A stretch of DNA of 64,000 nt from DASPUI01 sp035622995 (lineage in GTDB: Bacteria; Verrucomicrobiota; Verrucomicrobiia; Chthoniobacterales; UBA10450): assembly GCA_035622995.1 (NCBI GenBank), contig DASPUI010000116.1, positions 20,261 to 84,260 on the forward strand, in the 5' to 3' direction. A program made the position numbers and the translations under genes. Below, piece after piece: positions 9,206 through 16,774 of this stretch (positions are counted from its first letter, which is position 1; every line of letters starts with the position of its first letter). Under the pieces are notes generated by a model that searched no databases, was not told the DNA's origin, and was given only the letters and a program-made list of their open reading frames with translations.

Positions 9206-9646
9206 ATGTACGTAAGCTCGCCAATTCCGCACAAGAAAGCGCGCATTGAGATCATTCCGTTGATCGACATCATGTTCTTTCTGCTCGCCAGCTTCATGAT
9301 GGTGAGCTTGAGCCAGGTCCACATGAAGGGCATCAAAGTGAATTTGCCCGTCGGTCAGATGGGTGAAACGCAGTCCAAGCGTGATTACATCAGCGTCTCG
9401 GTCGATCGAAATGGGAATGCCTACTTCGACAAGGACGAAATGAATTACGACCAGCTCACTGCCCGGTTAAGACAGGTTCACCAGGAAAATCCGGAAGCGA
9501 AAGTGTTCGTTCGCGGCGATGCCGATACCGTGCACGGGAACATTATTCACGTGCTCGATATTTTGCGTTCGGTTGGTTATTACAAGGTCGCCTTCGAGAT
9601 TAAGAGCGAAGCTTTAAAAGGAGTTCCAGGTCCGGCGCCACAATGA
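9206..9646 (+). CDS. exbD: ExbD/TolR-type biopolymer transport protein (first copy)
   Basis: A short cytoplasmic N-terminus with the KARIEIIPLIDIMFFLLASF segment carries the membrane-embedded aspartate (LIDIMFF) that relays protons in ExbD/TolR. A periplasmic domain of about 100 residues follows (SVDRNGNAYFD, VFVRGDADT). A GAGG-like ribosome-binding site sits about 8 bases before the ATG. The stop overlaps the tonB start as ATGA, which indicates translational coupling. A second, clearly related exbD lies two genes on. Confidence 0.93.
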   Translation: MYVSSPIPHKKARIEIIPLIDIMFFLLASFMMVSLSQVHMKGIKVNLPVGQMGETQSKRDYISVSVDRNGNAYFDKDEMNYDQLTARLRQVHQENPEAKVFVRGDADTVHGNIIHVLDILRSVGYYKVAFEIKSEALKGVPGPAPQ

Positions 9647-10236
9647 AACCGCTCCTGTATAAGCCGCCTCCGCGTTGGCATATTTGGGCCTTCGTCGGCG
9701 GTGCGATCGCAATACATGTCGGATCCGTTGTCATAGCTGGCTTGAACCGGGAACCACCTCCAGTTGATCTCAGCAATATTCCGACGGCTGAAATCACAGC
9801 TACGCTCGAGGCCCAAGAAGCGCCAACCCCACCACCAGAAGATATTCCACTTCCTCCGCCTCCTCCGGAACCTCAGGTGCAACCAGAGTTCCACGAAGAG
9901 CAGGCGACACCGCCGCCACGCACTGCGGCGAGGCCGGCCGCTCCGATTAAGGCTCCGCCGGTCTCAATGTCAGGCGCAAAAGCAAGTGCGATGTTTTCTC
10001 CGAAGCCGGATTATCCCTACGAAGCCCGCGCTCGCAAGATTACCGGCAGCGGGGTTTGTGTTCTAACCGTAGGTCCGGATGGGAGCGTCACGGATGCGGT
10101 CATGGCCCAGAGTATCGGTAGTCCCATTCTGGACAACTCTGCCGTGAGTGCATTCCGGCGATGGCGGTTCGTGCCGGGTAAATTTTCAAAGGTGAAGGTC
10201 CCGATCACTTTTACCATGACCGGAGCGTCTTACTAA
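9643..10236 (+). CDS. tonB: TonB-like energy transducer
   Basis: An N-terminal signal anchor (WHIWAFVGGAIAIHVGSVVIAG) is followed by a Pro-rich spanning region with PTPPPEDIPLPPPPPEP near 63-79, and a TonB C-terminal domain (YPYEARARKITGSGVCVL, then SAVSAFRRWRFVPG). The domain normally contacts the TonB box of outer-membrane receptors. No TonB-dependent receptor is encoded in the window, so the transported substrate is unknown. The gene sits between two exbD copies in one transcription unit. Confidence 0.9.
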   Translation: MKPLLYKPPPRWHIWAFVGGAIAIHVGSVVIAGLNREPPPVDLSNIPTAEITATLEAQEAPTPPPEDIPLPPPPPEPQVQPEFHEEQATPPPRTAARPAAPIKAPPVSMSGAKASAMFSPKPDYPYEARARKITGSGVCVLTVGPDGSVTDAVMAQSIGSPILDNSAVSAFRRWRFVPGKFSKVKVPITFTMTGASY

Positions 10237-10239
10237 TTT

Positions 10240-10659
10240 ATGCACCTTCGTTCACCGATTCCGCGCAAGCGCGCACGTATCGAGATCATTCCGTTGATCG
10301 ACATCATGTTCTTTCTCCTCGCCAGTTTCATGATGGTTAGCTTGAGCCAGACCCACATGAAGGGCATTAGGGTACAATTGCCAGCCGGTGGACCGCCTCC
10401 GGCAAATTCTCCCAAGGATTTTGTCGCCATCCAAGTTCGCCAAGGTAACGCCGTTTACATCGACGGTAAGTTCTTCGCGGAGGACGATGTTCTCCCGTAC
10501 CTTTATAAACTGCATCAGGACAATCCGGGGGTCAAAGTCTCGATCAGCGCGCAAATGCTTGCGCTCCACGGTGACGTTATCACCGTGCTCGATAAAGTCC
10601 GGCGCGCCAAAATCGAAAAGGTTGGTTACCAAATTCGGGCTGCGCAACCCCCACATTAG
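10240..10659 (+). CDS. exbD: ExbD/TolR-type biopolymer transport protein (second copy)
   Basis: It is nearly identical to the first ExbD over the N-terminal membrane segment (RARIEIIPLIDIMFFLLASF, then MMVSLSQTHMKGI) but diverges in the periplasmic domain. This suggests duplication followed by specialisation. It starts 3 bases after the tonB stop. Its last 4 bases overlap the convergent rdgB gene. Two ExbD proteins with one ExbB and one TonB could form mixed or alternative complexes. Confidence 0.92.
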   Translation: MHLRSPIPRKRARIEIIPLIDIMFFLLASFMMVSLSQTHMKGIRVQLPAGGPPPANSPKDFVAIQVRQGNAVYIDGKFFAEDDVLPYLYKLHQDNPGVKVSISAQMLALHGDVITVLDKVRRAKIEKVGYQIRAAQPPH

Positions 10660-11321
10660 CCTCGCGGCTGGTGGCCGATCCCTTGCCGCTGCAAAAATAT
10701 GGTTAGTGCTGCGATCGCCTTGGCGCGGTGACTGATTTGATTTTTTAAGATCGGCGTCATTTCTCCGAACGTTTGATTAAATCCGCTTGGTAGAAAAATC
10801 GGATCGTACCCGAAACCTTGGGCTCCACGCGGAAGATCGACAACTGTTCCTTCAACTTCGCCATTAAAAGTTCCAAGCAATCTGCCGTCGCGCGCCAAAG
10901 CAACGACGCATTGAAAGCGCGCCATCCGATCAGCCTTGCCCCGTAGCATACCCAACAATTTCTCGACGTTTGCTTGGTCAGTCGCATTTTCGCCGGCGTA
11001 ACGAGCCGAGAAAACACCGGGCGCGCCATTTAGCGATTCAACTTCCAGGCCCGAATCGTCCGCGATCACCAGGGCGGGGAAGGCGCACTGAAATTCCACT
11101 CCAGCTCGCACTGTCTGGACATCGCGGCGAGATGTCTCTGCCAATTGTCGGGAAACCGCGATTGCTTTTGAGATCGCGTTTTCTTCAAAACTTGTACCCG
11201 TCTCCTCCAACGCCGGAATTTCCAATCCAGACAAATCACGGATTTGAAATCCATCTCCCAGCAACTCAGAAAATTCACGCAGCTTGTGCGGATTGCGAGT
11301 TGCGAGAAGTAAGCGAAACAT
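10656..11321 (-). CDS. rdgB: XTP/dITP diphosphatase (RdgB/HAM1), with an in-frame insert
   Basis: Hydrolyses non-canonical purine triphosphates (dITP, XTP) to keep them out of DNA and RNA. Family motifs are clear: LLATRNPHKLREF at the start, TSFEENAISKA near 43-53, ADDSGLEVESLNGAPG near 87-102, and GFGYDPIFLP. Between the second and third motifs lie about 32 residues where E. coli RdgB has about 11. The extra block (about residues 62-80) coincides with a palindromic DNA element at 11082-11138. The fold can probably accommodate it because the site is a surface connection, but activity needs testing. Confidence 0.9.
   Translation of the reverse strand: MFRLLLATRNPHKLREFSELLGDGFQIRDLSGLEIPALEETGTSFEENAISKAIAVSRQLAETSRRDVQTVRAGVEFQCAFPALVIADDSGLEVESLNGAPGVFSARYAGENATDQANVEKLLGMLRGKADRMARFQCVVALARDGRLLGTFNGEVEGTVVDLPRGAQGFGYDPIFLPSGFNQTFGEMTPILKNQISHRAKAIAALTIFLQRQGIGHQPRG
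11082..11138. repeat. Palindromic element inserted in frame within rdgB
   Basis: GACATC (11118-11123) and GATGTC (11131-11136) form an inverted repeat around a 7-base loop. The right arm is part of the 11-mer GCGAGATGTCT (11127-11137), found again in the same orientation at 53960-53970. The element corresponds to about 19 extra codons in rdgB. It resembles, in behaviour only, the palindromic elements of Rickettsia that insert into genes in frame. The exact ends are estimated. Confidence 0.5.
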
Positions 11322-11393
11322 GTTTGTCGGGATTTACCGGATTCCCTGGATTAAAATCCTGCAAATATTGTTAATCCTGTCTACTTCTTCTCA

Positions 11394-13949
11394 ATGAACG
11401 AGCGCCGAAAACCTTATCCGTTCGACCAGATCGAGTCGAAGTGGCAACGCATTTGGGATGAGCGCCGGATTTTTCACGCGCCAAATCCGGGTGACGAAAA
11501 TTTCGACTTAACGAAACCGAAGTTTTACGTGCTCGACATGTTTCCGTATCCAAGTGGCGCGGGGCTGCACGTTGGCCATCCGGAGGGGTACACCGCTACC
11601 GATATCATTGCCCGCTACAAACGGCTGCGTGGTTTCAACGTGTTGCATCCGATGGGCTGGGACGCTTTCGGTCTGCCGGCCGAGCAATATGCGATCAAAT
11701 CGGGCCAGCATCCGGCCGTTACCACGCGTGAGAACGTCGTGAAGTTTAAATCGCAGTTGAAAGCCATCGGTTTTTCCTACGATTGGCAGCGCGAAATCAA
11801 CACCACCGATCCGGGATACTTCAAATGGACGCAGTGGATTTTTCTTAAGATTTACAATTCCTGGTTTAATCCGGCGTCGAATAAAGCGGAACCGCTTGCC
11901 ACTTATCGCGGGGATGATCCCGATTCCGTTCGGTTAGCCTATGTCGCCGACGTGGCGGTCAATTGGTGTCCGGAACTCGGCACGGTTTTGGCAAACGAAG
12001 AAGTTATCGACGGCAAGAGCGAGATCGGCGGACACCCGGTCGTTAGGCGACCAATGCGGCAATGGATGTTGCGCATTACGGCTTATGCCGAACGGCTGAT
12101 CGACGAACTGCAAGGCCTCGATTGGCCCGAAGGAATCAAGTTGCTCCAGCGCAACTGGATCGGAAAAAGCCAGGGCGCGGAAATCGACTTTAGAATTGGA
12201 AATCACGATGAGAAAATTCGCGTGTTCACAACCCGTCCCGACACGCTCTACGGCGGAACATTCCTCGTGCTCGCTCCGGAACATCCGCTGGTCGATCGTA
12301 TCGTGACTGAAGAACAATGGCCGGAGGTGCGCGCATATCGCGAGCGAACTGCGCGGAAAAGCGACTTGGAACGGGCCGAACTCACGAAGGAAAAAACCGG
12401 TGTGTTCACCGGGGCGTTCGCGATTAATCCGGCCACTGGCGGCAAAATTCCGGTCTGGATTGCCGATTACGTTCTGCTTGGTTACGGAACCGGCGCAATC
12501 GGCGGCGTGCCCGCGCATGACGAACGCGATATGGAATTCGCGAAAAAGTTCGATCTGCCGGTCGTCATTGTTGTTCGGCCAACCGGAGACGCACCGGCAA
12601 TCGGATTCACTGGCGAAGGCATCGCAATCAACTCGCCGATCATCAACGGCCTAACGAGCGCCGAAGCGAAGAAGAAAATCACAGCTTGGTTGGAAGAGCA
12701 TGGTTGGGGCAAAGGCGCGATTAATTACAAACTCCGCGACTGGCTTTTTTCACGGCAACGTTATTGGGGAGAGCCCTTCCCGATCGTTTGGGAGTGCGCG
12801 CCGGACGGACAGCAGACTCGACAACATCGTGCGCTCGAAGAATCGGAATTACCAATCGTGCCGCCGCCCTTGGACGATTACAAACCGACTGGCACGGGCG
12901 AACCTCCGCTGACCAAGGCGAAAGACTGGGTTCGTTATTCCGAAAAGGCGACGCGCGAGACGAACGTCATGCCACAATGGGCGGGTTCCTGTTGGTATTA
13001 CCTGCGCTTTTGCGACTCGCATAACGACCAGCGTTTTGTCGGTGAAGCGGCCGAAAAATATTGGCTGGGTGGCCCCAGGCCGGGTGGTGTCGACCTTTAC
13101 GTCGGCGGGACCGAGCACGCGGTGTTGCATCTCCTCTACGCGCGCTTCTGGCACAAGGTGCTTTTCGATCTCGGCTATTTGTCGAAGCCGGAGCCGTTTC
13201 AGCGCCTGGTGAACCAGGGAATCATTCTCGGCGAAGACGGACAGAAAATGTCGAAGTCGCGCGGGAACATCGTCAATCCGGACGATGTGATCGCGCAATA
13301 CGGGGCCGATTCGTTTCGCTGTTACGAAATGTTCATGGGCCCACTCGAGCAGATGAAACCGTGGAGCATGCGCGGAGTCGAAGGTATTTCACGATTTCTC
13401 GCACGAGTCTGGCGATTAATGATGAACGAGAATCAGGCCGGCGAATGGGAATTGTCACGCGCAGTGCAGGACGTTGATGTGACACGCGAGCAGCAAAAAA
13501 TTCTGCACGCAACCATCAAAAAAGTGACCGCGGACATTGAGTCGCTAGGATTCAATACGGCAATTTCGCAGATGATGATTTTTGTTAACGCGTTTACGAA
13601 TCTTGAAGCGATCCCGGTTTCGGCCATGCGGACGTTCCTGATCTTGTTGAACCCGTTTGCGCCGCACGTCACCTCCGAGCTCTGGGAAAAACTGAAATCG
13701 GCTGGCGATATTGCTGCGCAACCATGGCCGGCTTACGACGAACAATTTCTAATCGAAGACGAAATCGACCTGGTAATTCAAGTGAACGGTAAACTTCGCG
13801 CCTCGATCAAAATGTCGGTATCGGCTGGCGAGGATGAAGTGAAAACGGCCGCGTTAGCGAACCCGAAAATTCAGCAGCTCATCGAACGCAAAACAATTCG
13901 AAAAGTTGTTTTTGTTCCCAAAAAGCTTGTCAACTTCGTGGTCGATTAG
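11394..13949 (+). CDS. leuS: Leucyl-tRNA synthetase
   Basis: Charges tRNA-Leu with leucine. The class I HIGH-type motif lies within PYPSGAGLHVGHPEG (about 51-65) and KMSKS at about 618-622. The CP1 editing domain is present between them, with TTRPDTLYGGTF, so mischarged tRNA should be hydrolysed. The C-terminal anticodon-binding and Leu-specific region (QVNGKLRASI) is intact. Length (851) is normal for bacteria. It is divergent from rdgB, with about 70 bases between starts, and mscL follows after 14 bases. Confidence 0.97.
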   Translation: MNERRKPYPFDQIESKWQRIWDERRIFHAPNPGDENFDLTKPKFYVLDMFPYPSGAGLHVGHPEGYTATDIIARYKRLRGFNVLHPMGWDAFGLPAEQYAIKSGQHPAVTTRENVVKFKSQLKAIGFSYDWQREINTTDPGYFKWTQWIFLKIYNSWFNPASNKAEPLATYRGDDPDSVRLAYVADVAVNWCPELGTVLANEEVIDGKSEIGGHPVVRRPMRQWMLRITAYAERLIDELQGLDWPEGIKLLQRNWIGKSQGAEIDFRIGNHDEKIRVFTTRPDTLYGGTFLVLAPEHPLVDRIVTEEQWPEVRAYRERTARKSDLERAELTKEKTGVFTGAFAINPATGGKIPVWIADYVLLGYGTGAIGGVPAHDERDMEFAKKFDLPVVIVVRPTGDAPAIGFTGEGIAINSPIINGLTSAEAKKKITAWLEEHGWGKGAINYKLRDWLFSRQRYWGEPFPIVWECAPDGQQTRQHRALEESELPIVPPPLDDYKPTGTGEPPLTKAKDWVRYSEKATRETNVMPQWAGSCWYYLRFCDSHNDQRFVGEAAEKYWLGGPRPGGVDLYVGGTEHAVLHLLYARFWHKVLFDLGYLSKPEPFQRLVNQGIILGEDGQKMSKSRGNIVNPDDVIAQYGADSFRCYEMFMGPLEQMKPWSMRGVEGISRFLARVWRLMMNENQAGEWELSRAVQDVDVTREQQKILHATIKKVTADIESLGFNTAISQMMIFVNAFTNLEAIPVSAMRTFLILLNPFAPHVTSELWEKLKSAGDIAAQPWPAYDEQFLIEDEIDLVIQVNGKLRASIKMSVSAGEDEVKTAALANPKIQQLIERKTIRKVVFVPKKLVNFVVD

Positions 13950-13963
13950 TTAGACCACGGCAT

Positions 13964-14404
13964 ATGTGGAAGGAATTCAAAGAATTTGCCGTCAAGGGAA
14001 ATGCGGTTGATCTCGCAATTGGCGTCATCATCGGCGCGGCGTTTGGTGGGATCGTTAACTCGCTCGTCAAAGATCTTTTGATGCCGCCAATCGGTTTGCT
14101 CACCGGCGGCCTCGATTTTTCAAACAAATTTCTGATTCTCAAGAACGCGCCCGGCGGAGGTGTGTTCAACACGCCCGCTGACGCGGTCAAAGCTGGCGCC
14201 GTCACTTGGAATTACGGAAATTTCATCACTCTGGTGATCAATTTCCTGATCGTGGCCTTCTGTATTTTTCTCGTCGTGAAAGCTCTCAACAAGATGAAAA
14301 AGCCATCGCCCGCGGCGGCGCCGGTCGCAAAAGATTGTCCAGCCTGCGCCATGTCGATTCCAATCAAGGCGACGCGCTGTCCGCATTGCACCACGCAACT
14401 TTAA
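13964..14404 (+). CDS. mscL: Large-conductance mechanosensitive channel with C-terminal zinc ribbon
   Basis: The first 110 residues or so are a typical MscL, with an amphipathic N-terminus (MWKEFKEFAVKGNAVDLAIG), TM1 (VIIGAAFGGIVNSLVKDLL), a periplasmic loop and TM2 (FITLVINFLIVAFCIFLVV). It opens under membrane tension to release solutes during osmotic downshock. Instead of the usual charged C-terminal helix bundle it ends with two CxxC pairs, CPAC and CPHC, about 15 residues apart, which look like a zinc ribbon. The gene follows leuS closely and is probably co-transcribed with it. Confidence 0.93.
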   Translation: MWKEFKEFAVKGNAVDLAIGVIIGAAFGGIVNSLVKDLLMPPIGLLTGGLDFSNKFLILKNAPGGGVFNTPADAVKAGAVTWNYGNFITLVINFLIVAFCIFLVVKALNKMKKPSPAAAPVAKDCPACAMSIPIKATRCPHCTTQL

Positions 14405-14573
14405 TCGGACGCAGAATTTAATCCCAGGGATTCGCGCGGGGAGCAGGCCAAACATTCTGGTGAACGACAATTCGGCGTGGAGGGGTTGCGCGCAGCGCGA
14501 ATACGAAGGTGGCGCAGAAAATTAATGCTTGCGCGAGAGGGGAGCAATGCTATTTGAGGCCGCGGTGTTGTAA

Positions 14574-15146
14574 ATGCCGAAATTCCTTAACCTTACAATC
14601 GGTATTGCCATTGTTTGTTTTCTCGCCGGTTGCGCCGAGCAACCGGCGCATGTCACCCAAAGCGCGCCGGCGAACGTCAGTTCCCACCGGCTGCAAGGAG
14701 TCCGAACAACGGCCTACACGCGGGCGGAACGCGGCGGTCGTCACAATGCAGTCGACACATCGCTATCGAGCAAGCATGTAATGAGTGCGGCGTCGGATTG
14801 GTCGCGTTTCCCGCTTGGCACGCGATTCCGGATTGTCGACACGAACGAGGAATATGTCATCGACGATTACGGAACGGCGCTCGTCGGAACTGGGACCATC
14901 GATCTTTACAAGCCAACACGGTTGCAAATGCGCCAATGGGGTGTGCGTGATGTCGATATAGACATTCTGCAATGGGGTTCGGAGGAAGAGAGCCTGAAGG
15001 TCCTCCGCCCGCGCTGCAAACATAAATCTGTCCAGCAAATGGTTCTCGCGCTTCAGAAAAAAGCGCCTAACCAAACGGCGCCCGCGGTCGAAACCTCTAA
15101 TTCCGGACAAGCCTCAGCGCGCCCGGTTTGGCATACTTTGAATTGA
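14574..15146 (+). CDS. 3D-domain lipoprotein
   Basis: A lipobox (VCFLAGC, Cys at about 21) predicts lipidation. The central part, from TTAYTRAERGG to DVDIDILQWG, resembles the 3D/RlpA-like double-psi beta barrel: PLGTRFRIVDT, the DDYGTALVGTGTIDLY segment with its aspartates, and a closing VDIDIL strand. Such domains occur in lytic transglycosylases of the MltA type and in peptidoglycan-associated proteins. The C-terminal 60 residues are low in recognisable features. A cell-wall role is likely, the activity uncertain. Confidence 0.7.
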   Translation: MPKFLNLTIGIAIVCFLAGCAEQPAHVTQSAPANVSSHRLQGVRTTAYTRAERGGRHNAVDTSLSSKHVMSAASDWSRFPLGTRFRIVDTNEEYVIDDYGTALVGTGTIDLYKPTRLQMRQWGVRDVDIDILQWGSEEESLKVLRPRCKHKSVQQMVLALQKKAPNQTAPAVETSNSGQASARPVWHTLN

Positions 15147-15177
15147 TTAACGACCTGACGCGGCCAATTTTCCGGCA

Positions 15178-16149
15178 ATGAGAATTCTGGTCGTCGGTGG
15201 CGCTGGTTATATCGGAAGTGTTTGTGCGGAGCTGCTTCTCGATGAAGGCCACGTTGTCTCGATCTTCGACAATCTGAGCGAGGGCCACCGCGCGGCGATC
15301 GATCCGCGCGCGCAATTTCTCGAAGGCGATCTGAGCGAGCCGGTGAAAATAAAGTCGGCGCTCGCGAAAACAAAACCGGAGGCGGTTATGCATTTCGCGG
15401 CCAACGCGTTGGTCGGTGAGTCGATGCAAAATCCATCGAAATATTTTCGTAACAATGTCGCCAACGGACTGAACCTGCTCGACGCGATGGTCGAAGCGGG
15501 CATCAAAACTTTCGTTTTTTCGTCGACCTGCGCAATCTTTGGTCCTCCCGACCGTCTGCCAATTGACGAATCGTTACCGGCGCGGCCGATTAATCCCTAC
15601 GGTGAGTCCAAGCTCGCCTTCGAGAAAATTCTTCTTTGGTTCGATAAAATTCACGGTTTGAAATCTGTTTCGCTCCGTTATTTCAACGCCGCCGGGGCAT
15701 CAAACAGATATGGAGAGGATCATCGGGTCGAAACTCATTTAATTCCAAATGTGCTCAAAGTTGCGCTTGGAGAAAAACCGCAGGTGGAAATCTTTGGAAC
15801 GGATTATGAGACGCCCGATGGCACTTGCATCCGCGATTACATCCACATTATCGATCTCGCGCACGCGCATATTCTCGCGCTCGGCGCAAGCCGCAGCGAA
15901 TTTTACAACCTTGGCACTGGCGGCGGTTCAAGCGTGCGCGAAGTAATCGAGGCCGCCCGGAAAGTTACCGGCCGGAAAATCGATGTCGTCGAAAAACCAC
16001 GCCGGCCGGGCGATCCGCCGCGGTTGATCGCTTCCTCCGAAAAAATCAAACGAGAGCTCGGTTGGAAGCCGCGCTTTCAAGATCTTGACACGATCATCGA
16101 GAGTGCGTGGAAGTGGCATCAAAAATTTCCGCGGGGTTACGGCGATTAG
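15178..16149 (+). CDS. galE: UDP-glucose 4-epimerase
   Basis: Interconverts UDP-glucose and UDP-galactose for envelope polysaccharides. It is an extended short-chain dehydrogenase: the NAD-binding GGAGYIGS lies near 7-14 and the catalytic YxxxK in NPYGESKLAFEK near 140-151, preceded by SSTCAIFG. The substrate-binding FNAAGA and the segment YNLGTGGGSSVREVI match GalE closely. Length (323) is typical. It stands alone between the 3D lipoprotein and a convergent exported protein, with a shared terminator hairpin downstream. Confidence 0.93.
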   Translation: MRILVVGGAGYIGSVCAELLLDEGHVVSIFDNLSEGHRAAIDPRAQFLEGDLSEPVKIKSALAKTKPEAVMHFAANALVGESMQNPSKYFRNNVANGLNLLDAMVEAGIKTFVFSSTCAIFGPPDRLPIDESLPARPINPYGESKLAFEKILLWFDKIHGLKSVSLRYFNAAGASNRYGEDHRVETHLIPNVLKVALGEKPQVEIFGTDYETPDGTCIRDYIHIIDLAHAHILALGASRSEFYNLGTGGGSSVREVIEAARKVTGRKIDVVEKPRRPGDPPRLIASSEKIKRELGWKPRFQDLDTIIESAWKWHQKFPRGYGD

Positions 16150-16163
16150 TGCCTCTCTGGCTT

Positions 16164-16205
16164 GACAAGAAAAAGCGCCCGCAAATTTCTTCGCGAGCGC
16201 TTCCG
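16164..16205. terminator. Bidirectional rho-independent terminator between galE and the Thr-rich protein gene
   Basis: AGCGC-C-CGC (16174-16182) pairs with GCG-A-GCGCT (16193-16201), one mismatch, around a 10-base loop. On the minus strand the stem is followed at once by a T run (TTTTCTT), which makes it a good intrinsic terminator for the convergent exported-protein gene. On the plus strand it lies about 25 bases after the galE stop with a weaker T stretch. Confidence 0.75.
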
Positions 16206-16225
16206 AATTTTATCCAGCCGCGATG

Positions 16226-16654
16226 TTAAGGCCGCGTTGTTGTGGTCGTAGTGGTAGTTTCCCTCTTCTCGTAAACCGTGCCCGGTCTGCTCAGGATAAT
16301 CTTGCGAACAATCATACGGTCCCCATTGCGCACATAGTACACGGTCGCGGGTTCTTCTGGCCGGATAGCCGACCAGGTAACGGTGCGACCCTCCGGATCG
16401 AGGATCGTCGTGCTTTTGTCGTAATAGTACCGAATCGGAGCGGCGTCCGTTTGGGTTTGGAACGTGATGAAATCCGTGCCCGGCGCATAAGTGGTGATTG
16501 TGCCCTGGCTGCTCACAGTGGAGGATTCGGTCGTAGTCGTCCCGGTGACTGGGTTAGCGGTTGTCGTCGTGATCGTCCTATCCTGCGCAACAGCGGTTCC
16601 GACGGTGACGGCAAGAACTGCCGCCCACATTTTAACTAATCTCATTTGTTTCAT
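16226..16654 (-). CDS. Thr-rich exported hypothetical protein
   Basis: A signal peptide (MRLVKMWAAVLAVTVGTAVAQ, start of mature protein near 24) precedes a Thr-rich N-terminal arm (RTITTTTANPVTGTTTT). A small domain with PIRYYYDKSTTILDPEGR and TVYYVRNGDRMIVRKIIL follows, then a C-terminal TTTTTTTTRP tract. I do not recognise the domain. The tract is written with simple ACN codon runs. A good ribosome-binding site (AGAGGA) lies about 7 bases before the ATG, and a strong terminator follows, so it is a self-contained unit. An envelope-surface role is only a guess. Confidence 0.75.
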   Translation of the reverse strand: MKQMRLVKMWAAVLAVTVGTAVAQDRTITTTTANPVTGTTTTESSTVSSQGTITTYAPGTDFITFQTQTDAAPIRYYYDKSTTILDPEGRTVTWSAIRPEEPATVYYVRNGDRMIVRKIILSRPGTVYEKRETTTTTTTTRP

Positions 16655-16774
16655 ATTTGTCCTCTGCTTTGATTAACCAATGTCCTTCCTGATTGCTTTG
16701 ACTTCTGACGGCGAATTTTTATTCGACCGCACAATTATTTCGTTCCGCCCAAACCGCTTGGTCGTGGAGATTTA

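Noticed and set aside
16698..16724. TTGACT followed by an AT-rich patch before hisS
   Set aside because: The spacing to any fair -10 box is not good enough to call a promoter.
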